Source: Microbacterium sp. BK668 (lineage in GTDB: Bacteria; Actinomycetota; Actinomycetes; Actinomycetales; Microbacteriaceae). Taken from it: DNA of 64,000 bases. A program made the translations under genes and the position numbers. Where the stretch lies: contig NZ_SNWG01000001.1 of the NCBI RefSeq assembly GCF_004362195.1, positions 1,426,001-1,490,000 of the forward strand, written 5' to 3'. The notes beneath the pieces were generated by a model. It did not search any database and was not told the origin of the DNA. It saw only the letters and a program-made list of their open reading frames with translations. Shown one piece after another: positions 30,223 through 39,253 of this stretch (position 1 is the first letter of the stretch; each line of letters opens with the position of its first letter).

Positions 30223-31569
30223 ATGGCCGACATGACTCTGAGCGAACAGTCCACGGACCTCGACGGTCTCGCCGCCGAGCTCGACCGCGAGTACGTCTTC
30301 CACTCGTGGTCCGCGCAGGCGTCGCTCTCACCCATTGTCATCGCCGGCGGTTCGGGCAGCGTCGTATGGGATCACGGGGGAAAGCGATACCTCGACTTCT
30401 CCAGCCAGCTCGTCAACGTCAACATCGGGCACCAGCATCCGGCCGTCATCGACGCCATCCACCGGCAGGCCGACCTGCTCGCCACCGTCGGCCCCGCCGC
30501 CGCGAACCTCACGCGCGGGGAGGCGGCCAAGCGCATCGTCGCCCGCGCCCCCGAGGGATTCTCGAAGGTCTTCTTCACCAACGGAGGCGCCGACGCCATC
30601 GAGAACGCCATCCGCATGGCGCGGCTGCACTGTGCGGCACGTGGCGACGTGGGCCGCGACAAAGTCCTCTCGACGTACCGGTCGTACCACGGCAACACCG
30701 GGGCCGCGATCGTCGCCACGGGTGACTGGCGACGGATGCCGAACGAGTTCGCCCGCGGACACGTGCACTTCTTCGGGCCCTACCTGTACCGCTCCGAGTT
30801 CTGGGCGACGACGCCGGAACAGGAGAGCGAGCGTGCGCTGCAGCACCTTCGCCGCGTCATCCAGTCCGAGGGCCCCGCAACGATCGCGGCGATCCTGCTC
30901 GAGTCCGTTCCCGGCACCGCCGGGATCCTCCTGCCGCCGCCCGGATACCTCGCGGGCGTCCGAGCGCTCGCCGACGAGTTCGGGATCCTCCTGATCCTCG
31001 ACGAGGTCATGGCCGGATTCGGCCGCACGGGGCGCTGGTTCGCCTTCGAGGGGTACGACGTCGTGCCCGACCTCATCACCTTCGCCAAGGGCGTCAACTC
31101 CGGCTACGTGCCGGTCGGAGGCGTGGTGATCTCCGAGCCGATCGCGGCGACGTTCGACGACCGCGTGTTCCCCGGCGGTCTCACCTACAGCGGGCACCCG
31201 CTCGCGGCGGCGTCGATCGTCGGCGCGCTGGACGCGATGGAATCGGAGGGGATCGTCGAGAACGCCCGTCGTGTGGGCGCGGAGAAGATCGGCCCCGGGC
31301 TGCTCGAGCTCGCCGAGAAGCATGCCGCCATCGGCGAGGTCCGCGGCGAGGGCGTCTTCTGGGCGCTCGAGCTCGTCGCCGACCGCACCACACGCGACCC
31401 GCTCCCGGCCGCCGCGGTCGCGAAGGTGAAAGGCGAGCTCGTCGCACGGGGCCTTCTTCCGTTCCAGGCCGACAACCGCATCCACGTCGTGCCGCCGTGC
31501 GTCGTCACGGACGACGAGGTCGACCAGGCCCTCGCGATCTACGACGAAGCGTTCGCGGCGGCGCTCTGA
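30223..31569 (+). CDS. class III aminotransferase (beta-alanine/omega-amino acid type)
   Basis: A 448-residue PLP enzyme. ANLTRGEAAKRIVARAPEGF and FFTNGGADAIENAIRMAR form the PLP phosphate site; LILDEVMAGFGRTGRW is the PLP-pyridine Asp motif; the Schiff-base Lys is in LITFAKGVNSGYVPVGG. GGGAGGGGGA precedes ATG 30223. In this operon it would convert beta-alanine (or 3-aminoisobutyrate) to the semialdehyde, the step after carbamoyl removal. Substrate assignment is from context. Confidence 0.93.
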   Translation: MADMTLSEQSTDLDGLAAELDREYVFHSWSAQASLSPIVIAGGSGSVVWDHGGKRYLDFSSQLVNVNIGHQHPAVIDAIHRQADLLATVGPAAANLTRGEAAKRIVARAPEGFSKVFFTNGGADAIENAIRMARLHCAARGDVGRDKVLSTYRSYHGNTGAAIVATGDWRRMPNEFARGHVHFFGPYLYRSEFWATTPEQESERALQHLRRVIQSEGPATIAAILLESVPGTAGILLPPPGYLAGVRALADEFGILLILDEVMAGFGRTGRWFAFEGYDVVPDLITFAKGVNSGYVPVGGVVISEPIAATFDDRVFPGGLTYSGHPLAAASIVGALDAMESEGIVENARRVGAEKIGPGLLELAEKHAAIGEVRGEGVFWALELVADRTTRDPLPAAAVAKVKGELVARGLLPFQADNRIHVVPPCVVTDDEVDQALAIYDEAFAAAL

Positions 31570-31573
31570 GCGC

Positions 31574-33949
31574 GTGCTGCCGATGCGTCCACCGACGTCG
31601 GTGTCGTCCCTTTCGGTCGATGAAGCCGAGCGGCTGCTCGGAGCCGCCGACCTCGACGAGCTGCTTGCGCGTGCGTCAGCCGTGCGCGACGAGGGCCTCC
31701 GGGCGGCGGGCCGGCCGGGGGTCATCACATACTCGCGCAAGGTCTTCGTGCCGCTGACGACCCTGTGCCGCGACCGCTGCCACTACTGCGTGTTCGTCGA
31801 CACGCCGGGTCAGCTGCGACTCAAGCGCGCACCGCTGTACATGTCGGACGAGCAGATCCTCCGCGTGGTCCGAGCCGGTCACCACTCCGGCTGCAAGGAA
31901 GCGCTGCTGACCCTGGGCGACCGCCCCGAGGACCGGTGGCCCGAGGCGCGCGCCTGGCTCACCGAGCACGGCTTCGCCTCGACGCTCGACTACGTCGGGC
32001 ACGCCGCCCGGCTCATCACCGCCGAGACCGGATTGCTCGCGCATCTCAACCCGGGCGTCATGACCGCGGCCGAGCTGCGCGAGCTCCGGCCGACCGCCCC
32101 CTCGATGGGCATGATGCTCGAGACGACGTCCCGCGCGATCTACGACCAGCCGGGCGGTGCGCACTACGGCTCGCCCGACAAGGACCCGGACGTGCGACTG
32201 CGGGTGCTCGACGACGCCGGGGCGGCCGGCATCCCGTTCACGACCGGCATCCTCGTCGGCATCGGCGAGACGGTTCGCGACCGGGCGGAGTCGCTCGTCG
32301 CCCTGCGGGACGTGGCCGAGCGCCACGGGCACGTGCAGGAGGTCATCGTCCAGAACTTCCGCGCAAAGCCCGGGACGGCGATGCGGGGGGTGCCGGATGC
32401 CGCGCTCCGCGAGTACATCGCGACGGTCGCCGTCGCCCGGCTGGTCCTCGGAGCGCACATGCGCATCCAGGCGCCGCCGAATCTGAGCGACCCGGCCGAG
32501 CTCGAGCTGCTCGTGCGCGCGGGCGTGGACGACTGGGGCGGGGTGTCGCCCCTGACCGCCGACCACGTGAACCCCGAGCGCCCGTGGCCGCACCTCGACG
32601 ACCTCGCCGCGCTGACGGCGGCCTCGGGCTTCGAGCTCCGGGAGCGCCTGACGGCGCACCCGGAGTACGTCCGCGATGCCGATCGCTGGATCGACCCGGC
32701 GCTGCACACCGCGGTCGAGCGGCTGGCCGATCGCGGAACGGGCCTCGCGGCGAGGGATGCCTCGTCCGAGCGGGGCGGGGCGGTCGAGGGGAGTGGTTCC
32801 TCCCGGTCGTTGAGCGAGCGGAGCGAGACGGTCGAGGGCGGGGATTCTTCCCGGTCGTTGAGCGAGCGGAGCGAGACGAAACGCGCTGAGCCCGCCAGAA
32901 AGCGCCTTGTCGAGCAGGCAGCGCAGGACCCGCGGAGTCTCGACCCGGCGGAGTGGGCGGCGCTGCTCACCGCGACCGGCGCCGACCTCGATGCGCTCGT
33001 CCGCACCGCCGACGACGTCCGGCGCTACACCGTCGGCGAGGCGGTCAGCATGGTCGTCAACCGCAATCTGACGTCCTCGCATCTGCGCCGGACACCCGGC
33101 GAGCCGCCCGAGTTCGGGCTCACGGACGCCGAGGCGATCGCCCGTGATGCCGTCGACCTCGGCGCGACCGAGATCTGCGTGCAGGGTCTCCTCCCGGCAT
33201 CCGAAGATCCCGAGGGCTATCTCGACCTCGCCCGCGCCATCGCCGCCGCCGCGCCGAGCGTGCACCTGCACGCCTACCGTCCGCAGGACATCGCGGACCT
33301 GTCCGACCGGGCCGGCCTCGGCCTGAACGAGGCGCTCGCCGCGCTGCGGTCGGCCGGCGTGAAGACGGTTCCCGGCACGGGGGTCAAGATCCTCAGCGAG
33401 CGCGTGCGTCTCGAGGTCGCGCCGGGCGACCTCGAGATCGACCGCTGGATCGAGACGATCACGCACGCGCACCGCGCCGGCTTCCGCTCGACGTCGGTGA
33501 TCTTCTACGGCTCCGTCGAGACGGCGGAGGAGCGGATCGCCCACCTCGGACTCCTCCGCCGCATCCAGGACGAGACAGGCGGCTTCACGGAGTTCGTGCC
33601 GATCCCGCTGCCCGGCCACGGCGTGCCGCTCGTCGACGCCCGCTCGGCGACCGACGAGCACCGGGCGATGGTCGCCGTGTCGCGGCTCTTCTTCGCCGAC
33701 AGCATCCGGCACATCCAGATCCCGTGGACCCGGCACGGGCGCGATCTCGCGGTCGATCTCCTCGGCGCGGGGGGCGATGATCTCGGCGGGACGCTCCTCG
33801 ACGGGCGCGTGCTGCCCGAGGCCGGCATCGAGCACGGTCTCGAGTTCCCGTTCGCCGAGGCGTCCGCCCGCGTCGGAAGACTCTTCCGGCCGCTCCGGGA
33901 GCGGTCCACCGACTACCGGGAGATCCCGCGCAAGGCGGCCGCGTCATGA
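31574..33949 (+). CDS. fbiC: FO synthase FbiC (CofG-CofH fusion) with degenerate CofH half
   Basis: A 791-residue fusion expected to make the deazaflavin FO from tyrosine and a ribityl-aminopyrimidine using two radical-SAM centres. The CofG half has CRDRCHYC (C65, C69, C72: CX3CX2C). The CofH half is recognisable (VVNRNL near 494, GATEICVQG, TGGFTEFVPIPLPG, GAGGDDLGGTL) but the CX3CX2C that should follow NRN is absent; the segment reads LTSSHLRRTPGEPPEFG, with no Cys. Residues ~403-434 between the halves are a 2 x 16 repeat. The start is GTG 31574, 4 bp after the previous stop; ATG 31583 is possible. Confidence 0.9.
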   Translation: MLPMRPPTSVSSLSVDEAERLLGAADLDELLARASAVRDEGLRAAGRPGVITYSRKVFVPLTTLCRDRCHYCVFVDTPGQLRLKRAPLYMSDEQILRVVRAGHHSGCKEALLTLGDRPEDRWPEARAWLTEHGFASTLDYVGHAARLITAETGLLAHLNPGVMTAAELRELRPTAPSMGMMLETTSRAIYDQPGGAHYGSPDKDPDVRLRVLDDAGAAGIPFTTGILVGIGETVRDRAESLVALRDVAERHGHVQEVIVQNFRAKPGTAMRGVPDAALREYIATVAVARLVLGAHMRIQAPPNLSDPAELELLVRAGVDDWGGVSPLTADHVNPERPWPHLDDLAALTAASGFELRERLTAHPEYVRDADRWIDPALHTAVERLADRGTGLAARDASSERGGAVEGSGSSRSLSERSETVEGGDSSRSLSERSETKRAEPARKRLVEQAAQDPRSLDPAEWAALLTATGADLDALVRTADDVRRYTVGEAVSMVVNRNLTSSHLRRTPGEPPEFGLTDAEAIARDAVDLGATEICVQGLLPASEDPEGYLDLARAIAAAAPSVHLHAYRPQDIADLSDRAGLGLNEALAALRSAGVKTVPGTGVKILSERVRLEVAPGDLEIDRWIETITHAHRAGFRSTSVIFYGSVETAEERIAHLGLLRRIQDETGGFTEFVPIPLPGHGVPLVDARSATDEHRAMVAVSRLFFADSIRHIQIPWTRHGRDLAVDLLGAGGDDLGGTLLDGRVLPEAGIEHGLEFPFAEASARVGRLFRPLRERSTDYREIPRKAAAS
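32781..32876 (+). repeat. 2 x 48-bp repeat inside fbiC linker
   Basis: Two 48-bp copies (32781-32828, 32829-32876), both beginning CGGTCGAGGG and sharing GGTCGTTGAGCGAGCGGAGC. They encode two 16-residue repeats ending SSRSLSERSE. The following bases (GAGACGAAACGC) complete the dispersed element also seen at 6786-6811, so an intergenic repeat seems to have inserted in frame. Confidence 0.88.
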
Positions 33950-35442
33950 CACGCCGGCTCGGCGTAGCCATCGTCGGGGCCGGCTTCGCGGGCCTCGCCG
34001 CCGCGATGACCCTGCGCGACGCCGGCCACGACATCGCGGTGTTCGAGCGCGCCGACCGCGTCGGCGGCACATGGCGCGACAACACCTACCCCGGCGTCGC
34101 CTGCGACGTTCCGTCCCACCTCTACGGCTTCGCCCGGCATCCCGAGCCCTCCTGGTCGGCGGAATTCGCGCCGGGTGCCGAGATCCAGGCCTATCTCGAG
34201 CGGGTCGTCGACCGGGAGCGGCTCGACGACCGCATCACGTTCGGCGCCCCCCTCATCGACGCCGGCTGGCACGAGGATGCCGGGATCTGGCGCCTCTCGT
34301 TCGGCGGCGCTTCGCCGTTCGACGTGGACGCCGAGGCGCTCGTCCTCGCGTGCGGCCGGCTGAGCGAGCCGCGCATCCCCGACGTGGCGAACCTCGAGGC
34401 GTTCCGCGGGCCGCTGTTCCACTCCGCCCGCTGGGACCACGGGGTCGATCTCGTCGGCGCCCACGTGGCCGTCGTCGGTTCCGGTGCGAGCGCCGTGCAG
34501 CTGGTGCCGCAGCTCGCGCGCACCGCCTCGAAGGTCACGCTGTTCCAGCGGAGCGCCGCGTGGATCATGCCGCGCGGCGGCCGGCCGTTCTCGCCGGCGG
34601 AGCGGGCGCGGTTCGCCGCGAATCCGGACGAGCTCGCGCGACTGCGCGCTCAGCTGGACGCCGAGGGAGAAGCGCGGTTCCCCTCGCGCTCGGGCGGACC
34701 CGGGGCCGTCGAGGCCGAGACGGTCGCGCGCGCCCATCTCGCCGCACAGGTCGCCGACCCGCGGCTGCGCGCGACCCTCACCCCGGACTATGCGTTCGGG
34801 TGCAAGCGCGTGCTGCTGTCGGACGAGTTCTACCCGGCGGTGGCGTCGGATCGGGTCGTCCTCGAGCCGAGCGCGCTCGCCGCCGTCGACGATGGCGAGC
34901 TGATCGCGGCATCGGGGAGCCGTCACCGGGGGGTCGACGCGCTCGTGCTGGCGACCGGGTTCCAGACGACGCGCCAGCCGTACGCGCGGCTCGTCCGAGG
35001 CGAGAACGGCGTCACGCTGGGGGAGCACTGGGCCGGCGGCATGACGTCGTTCGGATCGACCGTCGTAGCCGGCTTCCCGCAGCTGTTCGTGCTGAACGGG
35101 CCGAACGCATCGCTCGGTCACACGTCGTCGATCCTCATGCTCGAGGCGCAGGCCGAGTACGTGGCGAAGGCGCTCGCCCGTCGCGCGGGCGGGGGAGTGC
35201 TGCGGGTCCGGCCCGAGGCCGAGCGGGCGTATACGAGGATGGTGGACGAGCGCGCCGCGGGAACGCCGTGGCTGACGGGCGGATGTCGCAACTGGTACGT
35301 CGACGACCGCTCGCGCCGGCTCACCCTGGTGTGGCCGGGCACGGTCGCCGACTACCGGGCGGCCCTCGCCGCGAGCGGCGGTCGGGAGTTCGAGACCGCG
35401 CCGGCGGTCGCCGTGGATGCACAGGAGAGGTCGGGATCATGA
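33946..35442 (+). CDS. Baeyer-Villiger-type flavin monooxygenase
   Basis: A 498-residue class B flavoprotein. GAGFAGLAAAMTLRDAG is the FAD-binding Rossmann loop, GGTWRDNTYPGVACDVPSHLY follows as in BVMOs, FRGPLFHSARWD matches the fingerprint FxGxxxHxxxW[PD], and VVGSGASAVQLVPQL is the NADPH-binding loop. It overlaps fbiC (ATGA) and fgd (ATGA). Its substrate is unknown; oxidation of a ring-derived carbonyl or of an alternative nitrogen heterocycle is conceivable. Confidence 0.9.
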   Translation: MTRRLGVAIVGAGFAGLAAAMTLRDAGHDIAVFERADRVGGTWRDNTYPGVACDVPSHLYGFARHPEPSWSAEFAPGAEIQAYLERVVDRERLDDRITFGAPLIDAGWHEDAGIWRLSFGGASPFDVDAEALVLACGRLSEPRIPDVANLEAFRGPLFHSARWDHGVDLVGAHVAVVGSGASAVQLVPQLARTASKVTLFQRSAAWIMPRGGRPFSPAERARFAANPDELARLRAQLDAEGEARFPSRSGGPGAVEAETVARAHLAAQVADPRLRATLTPDYAFGCKRVLLSDEFYPAVASDRVVLEPSALAAVDDGELIAASGSRHRGVDALVLATGFQTTRQPYARLVRGENGVTLGEHWAGGMTSFGSTVVAGFPQLFVLNGPNASLGHTSSILMLEAQAEYVAKALARRAGGGVLRVRPEAERAYTRMVDERAAGTPWLTGGCRNWYVDDRSRRLTLVWPGTVADYRAALAASGGREFETAPAVAVDAQERSGS

Positions 35443-36449
35443 CGGTACCCATCCGGTTCGGCTACAAGGCATCGGCGGAGCAGTTCGGTCCGGCCGAGCT
35501 GCTCGATTACGCGATCATGGCCGAAGAGGCCGGGTTCGACTCGGTCTTCGTGTCCGACCACCTGCAGCCCTGGCTGCACGAGGGCGGCCACGCCCCGGCA
35601 TCCGTCCCCTGGCTCGGGGCGCTCGGCGGCAAGACGTCGCGCGTCCTCATCGGCACGTCCGTGCTGACCCCGACCTTCCGCTACAACCCGACGGTCGTCG
35701 CGCAGGACTTCGCGACCCTCGGCGTCATGTACCCCGGGCGCGTGATCCTCGGCGTGGGCACCGGCGAGGCGCTCAACGAGGCGAACCTCGGCATCGCGTG
35801 GCCCGATCCTCCGGAGCGGTTCCGGCGGCTCAAAGAGGCGATCGGCCTCATCCGGCGGCTGTGGTCGGAGGACCGCGTCAACTTCGAGGGCGAGTTCTAC
35901 ACGACCCGCAACATCACGATCTACGACAAGATGGACGACCCGGTGCCTATCTACATTGGCGCCGCCGGGCCTGCCGCCACGCGTCTGGCCGGCCGCATCG
36001 CCGACGGCTTCATCACCACGAGCGGCAAGAAGCGCGAGCTCTACACCGACACCCTGCTGCCCGCGCTCCGTGAGGGGCTGGAGAAGGCCGGGCGATCCGA
36101 AGACGACCTCGACACGCTGATCGAGATCAAGGTGTCGTACCACCCGCGGCGCGACGTGGCGCTGGAGAAGACGCGGTTCTGGGCCCCGCTCGCCCTGAGC
36201 CCCGAGGAGAAGATGGGCGTCGACGACCCCCTCGAGATGCAGAGGCTCGGCGAGGAGCTGCCGATCGAGCGCGCCGCCTCGCGCTTCATCGTCTCGGACG
36301 ACCCCGAGGAGCACATCGAGCGCATCGCGTGGTACGTGTCGCTCGGGTTCCGGCACCTGGTCTTCCACGACCCGGGGCACGATCAGGCGGAGTTCCTGCG
36401 GCTGTACGGCGAGCACGTGCTGCCGCGGCTGCGCGAGCGGTTCTCGTGA
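35439..36449 (+). CDS. fgd: F420-dependent glucose-6-phosphate dehydrogenase
   Basis: A 336-residue LLM enzyme that reduces F420 with glucose 6-phosphate. It aligns along its length with mycobacterial Fgd1 (336 residues): FGYKASAEQFGPAELL, SDHLQPWLHEGGHAP with His41 and Trp45, SVLTPTFRYNPTVVAQ, LGVGTGEALNE with Glu110 (the catalytic His40/Glu109 pair shifted by one), and TRFWAPLALSPEEK. It is coupled by ATGA and GTGA overlaps to the monooxygenase and cofC, and supplies F420H2 to the LLM enzyme upstream. Confidence 0.96.
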   Translation: MTVPIRFGYKASAEQFGPAELLDYAIMAEEAGFDSVFVSDHLQPWLHEGGHAPASVPWLGALGGKTSRVLIGTSVLTPTFRYNPTVVAQDFATLGVMYPGRVILGVGTGEALNEANLGIAWPDPPERFRRLKEAIGLIRRLWSEDRVNFEGEFYTTRNITIYDKMDDPVPIYIGAAGPAATRLAGRIADGFITTSGKKRELYTDTLLPALREGLEKAGRSEDDLDTLIEIKVSYHPRRDVALEKTRFWAPLALSPEEKMGVDDPLEMQRLGEELPIERAASRFIVSDDPEEHIERIAWYVSLGFRHLVFHDPGHDQAEFLRLYGEHVLPRLRERFS

Positions 36450-37060
36450 CGGGCTGGACCGTCGTCCTGCCGGTCAAGGCGGCGGTGCGGGCGAAGTCGC
36501 GGCTCGCCCGCGGGCCCGAGCTCGCCCGCGCGATCGCCCTGGACACGATCGAGGCGGTGGGCGCGTGCGGGACCGTCGGGCAGGTGGTGGTGGTGACGGA
36601 TGACGCAGAGCTCGAGGCATCCCTCCCCCCCGGCGCGCGCATGGTCGCCGACCGGGCCCGAGTGGGCCCGAACGCGGCGATCCTCAAGGTGATGGCCGGG
36701 CTGGCGGCGTCGGCTCCCCGCGCCGCCCTCCTCGCCGACCTGCCCGCCCTGCGCTCGCCAGACCTCGCGGCCGCGCTGGAGGCGGCCACGATGGTCGAGC
36801 GGGCAGTGGTCCCGGATGCCGAGGGCACCGGTTCGACGCTCGTCACCGCCGCGGCCGGGGCGGCGTGGGCCTCGGCCTTCGGCGCGAACTCGTTCGCACG
36901 CCATCTGGAGCTCGGCTGCGTGGCGCTGGAGGTTCCGGCCTATTCGTCGCTCCGACGCGACGTCGACACGGCGGAGCACCTCGCCGCCGCCGAGGTGCTC
37001 GGCCTCGGGCGGTGGACGTCGGCCTCCCTGCGTCCTGCCGGCGCTCCCGCCGGTCGTTGA
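36446..37060 (+). CDS. cofC: 2-phospho-L-lactate/PEP guanylyltransferase
   Basis: A 204-residue nucleotidyltransferase (CofC/FbiD) that activates phospholactate or phosphoenolpyruvate with GTP for CofD. WTVVLPVKAAVRAKSRLA is the GTP-binding N-terminus, VVVVTDDAEL and AALLADLPALRSPDL follow (the LPAL motif), and TGSTLVTAAAG and RRDVDTAEHL are conserved. GTG 36446 overlaps the fgd stop. Last gene of the operon. Confidence 0.94.
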   Translation: MTGWTVVLPVKAAVRAKSRLARGPELARAIALDTIEAVGACGTVGQVVVVTDDAELEASLPPGARMVADRARVGPNAAILKVMAGLAASAPRAALLADLPALRSPDLAAALEAATMVERAVVPDAEGTGSTLVTAAAGAAWASAFGANSFARHLELGCVALEVPAYSSLRRDVDTAEHLAAAEVLGLGRWTSASLRPAGAPAGR

Positions 37061-37117
37061 CCCCGACAGCGGCGAGGAGGCCACCCGGGCCCCGGAAAGC
37101 TGTCATAGCGTGGAGGG

Positions 37118-39253
37118 ATGCCGGAGACCCCGTTCCACTCCCTCGACGACTACATCGCCCTGCCGCGCATCGAAGCGCTCGCGCTGTCACCGGACGGAAC
37201 TCGCGCCGTCCTCACCGTCGCGACGCTGAAGAAGGACGCGACCGCCTACGAGCGCTCGCTGTGGGCCGTGCCGGCCGACGGCGGCGGAACGCCCGCGCGC
37301 CTGACGCGGTCGGCGAAGGGCGAATCCGGAGCCGCGTTCCTCGGAAACGGCGACCTGCTCTTCGTCTCGGCGCGACCCGATACCGAGGGCGAGGACGACG
37401 ACGAGTCCGGACAGCTCTGGGTGCTGCCCGCGCACGGAGGTGAGGCACGCCCGGTCACGCGTCTCGCCGGCGGGGCCTCGTCGATCGCGGCCACGGCCTC
37501 GGCATCCGAGCGCGTCGTCATCTCCGCCGATCTGCTTCCCGCCGCCGACACGCTCGAGGAGGATGCGCGGCTTCGCGCTCTGCGCAAGAAGAAGAAGATC
37601 TCGGCGATCCTGCACGACACGTACCCCGTCCGGTACTGGGATCACGACCTCGGGCCCGCGCTCCCTCACCTGCTCGCCGTCGATGTCGACGATCTGACGG
37701 ACACGATCGCGGCGATCCGGGAGGAGTCGGCGGCGGCGTCGGAGGCGGCGGTCGAGGCGGTCGCAGAAGAAGCCGTCTCAGCGACGAAGGACGACGAGGA
37801 TGCCGCGAAGCCGTACCCCGCGACGCTCCCGCGTCCGCGCGACCTGACGCCTCGGCCCGTCCGCACCGCGTCGCCTGCCGGTGCCGCTCTCACGCCCGAC
37901 GGAGCGACGCTCATCGTGTCGCTGCCCGTGCCCGCCGGGCGCGACGATCGCTACCGCATCCTGGCGATCGACACCGCGACCGGCGAGCAGACGGTGCTCT
38001 TCGACGAGGCGGGGGTCGACTTCGAGCTTCCCGCGGTGAGCCACGACGGCGCCTCGATCGCCTTCGTGCGCACGGCGAAGAGCACTCCCGCGGCTCCTAC
38101 GCAGCAGGAGCTGTGGACGGCGGCCCTGGACGGCGCCGGCGCTCGCCGCGTCGCCGAGGGCTGGGATCGCTGGCCGACCGCCATCGTGTTCGATCGCGGC
38201 GACGACGCGCTCGTCGTGACCGCCGACCAGGACGGCCGAGGGCCGGTCTTCCGCATCGCGTTGCAGGGGGGCGCTGTCGAGCAGGTCACGGACGACGATT
38301 TCACCTACACGCACGTCGCCGTCGACGAGCAGACGGGCGACGTCGTCGCGCTGCGGTCATCGTGGGTCGTGCCGTCGCATCCCGTCCGGATCTCCCGCGA
38401 CGGCGCCGTGACGACGCTCGCGAGTCCGGTACCTCCGCCGGTGACTCCGGGGACGATCACCGAGGTGGAGACGACCGCCGCAGACGGCGTGCGCGTGCGC
38501 GGGTGGCTGATGCTGCCCGCCGGGGCCTCCGACGAGAATCCCGCCCCGCTGCTGCTGTGGATCCACGGCGGACCGCTCAACAGCTGGAACGCCTGGAGCT
38601 GGCGATGGAACCCCAACCTCGCCGTCGCGCGGGGCTACGCGGTGCTGCTTCCCGACCCTGCCCTCTCGACCGGGTACGGCCTCGACTTCATCGCGCGCGG
38701 CTGGAACGCGTGGGGCGCCGCGCCCTATACCGACCTCCTCGCCATCACCGACGCCGTCGTCGCGCGGAGCGACATCGACGAGACCCGGACGGCGGCGATG
38801 GGCGGCTCATTCGGCGGCTACATGGCCAACTGGGTCGCTGGGCACACCGACCGATTCCAGGCGATCGTGACGCACGCGAGCCTGTGGGCGCTCGATCAGT
38901 TCGCCGGCACGACCGACGCGTCGGCCTACTGGCAGAGCATCTTCACCGAGGAGGCGATGATCGAGAACTCGCCGCACCGCTTCGTGCGCGAGATCCGCAC
39001 GCCGATGCTCGTCATCCACGGCGACAAGGACTACCGCGTCCCGATCGGCGAGGGCTTGCGTCTGTGGTCGGAGCTCAACGAGCACTTCGGCGCCGAGGAC
39101 GGCACGGTGCCTCATCGGTATCTGTACTTCCCCGACGAGAACCACTGGGTCCTGAAGCCGCAGCACGCCGTCGTCTGGTACCAGACCGTGTTCGCCTTCC
39201 TCGAGGAGCACGTGCGCGGAAAGGCCTGGGCGCGACCCGAGGCGCTCGGGTGA
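37118..39253 (+). CDS. S9 family (prolyl oligopeptidase-like) peptidase
   Basis: A 711-residue serine peptidase: an N-terminal beta-propeller (to about 430) with an acidic/Ala insert near 200-230, and a C-terminal alpha/beta-hydrolase domain with the nucleophile in GGSFGGYMAN, the Asp in VIHGDKDYRVP and the His in DENHWV. Acylaminoacyl-/dipeptidyl-peptidase group; no signal peptide. ATG 37118 has TAGCGT exactly 6 nt upstream; GGAGGG sits in that spacer but is too close to be an SD. Coupled to the HAD gene by a GTGA overlap. Confidence 0.93.
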   Translation: MPETPFHSLDDYIALPRIEALALSPDGTRAVLTVATLKKDATAYERSLWAVPADGGGTPARLTRSAKGESGAAFLGNGDLLFVSARPDTEGEDDDESGQLWVLPAHGGEARPVTRLAGGASSIAATASASERVVISADLLPAADTLEEDARLRALRKKKKISAILHDTYPVRYWDHDLGPALPHLLAVDVDDLTDTIAAIREESAAASEAAVEAVAEEAVSATKDDEDAAKPYPATLPRPRDLTPRPVRTASPAGAALTPDGATLIVSLPVPAGRDDRYRILAIDTATGEQTVLFDEAGVDFELPAVSHDGASIAFVRTAKSTPAAPTQQELWTAALDGAGARRVAEGWDRWPTAIVFDRGDDALVVTADQDGRGPVFRIALQGGAVEQVTDDDFTYTHVAVDEQTGDVVALRSSWVVPSHPVRISRDGAVTTLASPVPPPVTPGTITEVETTAADGVRVRGWLMLPAGASDENPAPLLLWIHGGPLNSWNAWSWRWNPNLAVARGYAVLLPDPALSTGYGLDFIARGWNAWGAAPYTDLLAITDAVVARSDIDETRTAAMGGSFGGYMANWVAGHTDRFQAIVTHASLWALDQFAGTTDASAYWQSIFTEEAMIENSPHRFVREIRTPMLVIHGDKDYRVPIGEGLRLWSELNEHFGAEDGTVPHRYLYFPDENHWVLKPQHAVVWYQTVFAFLEEHVRGKAWARPEALG

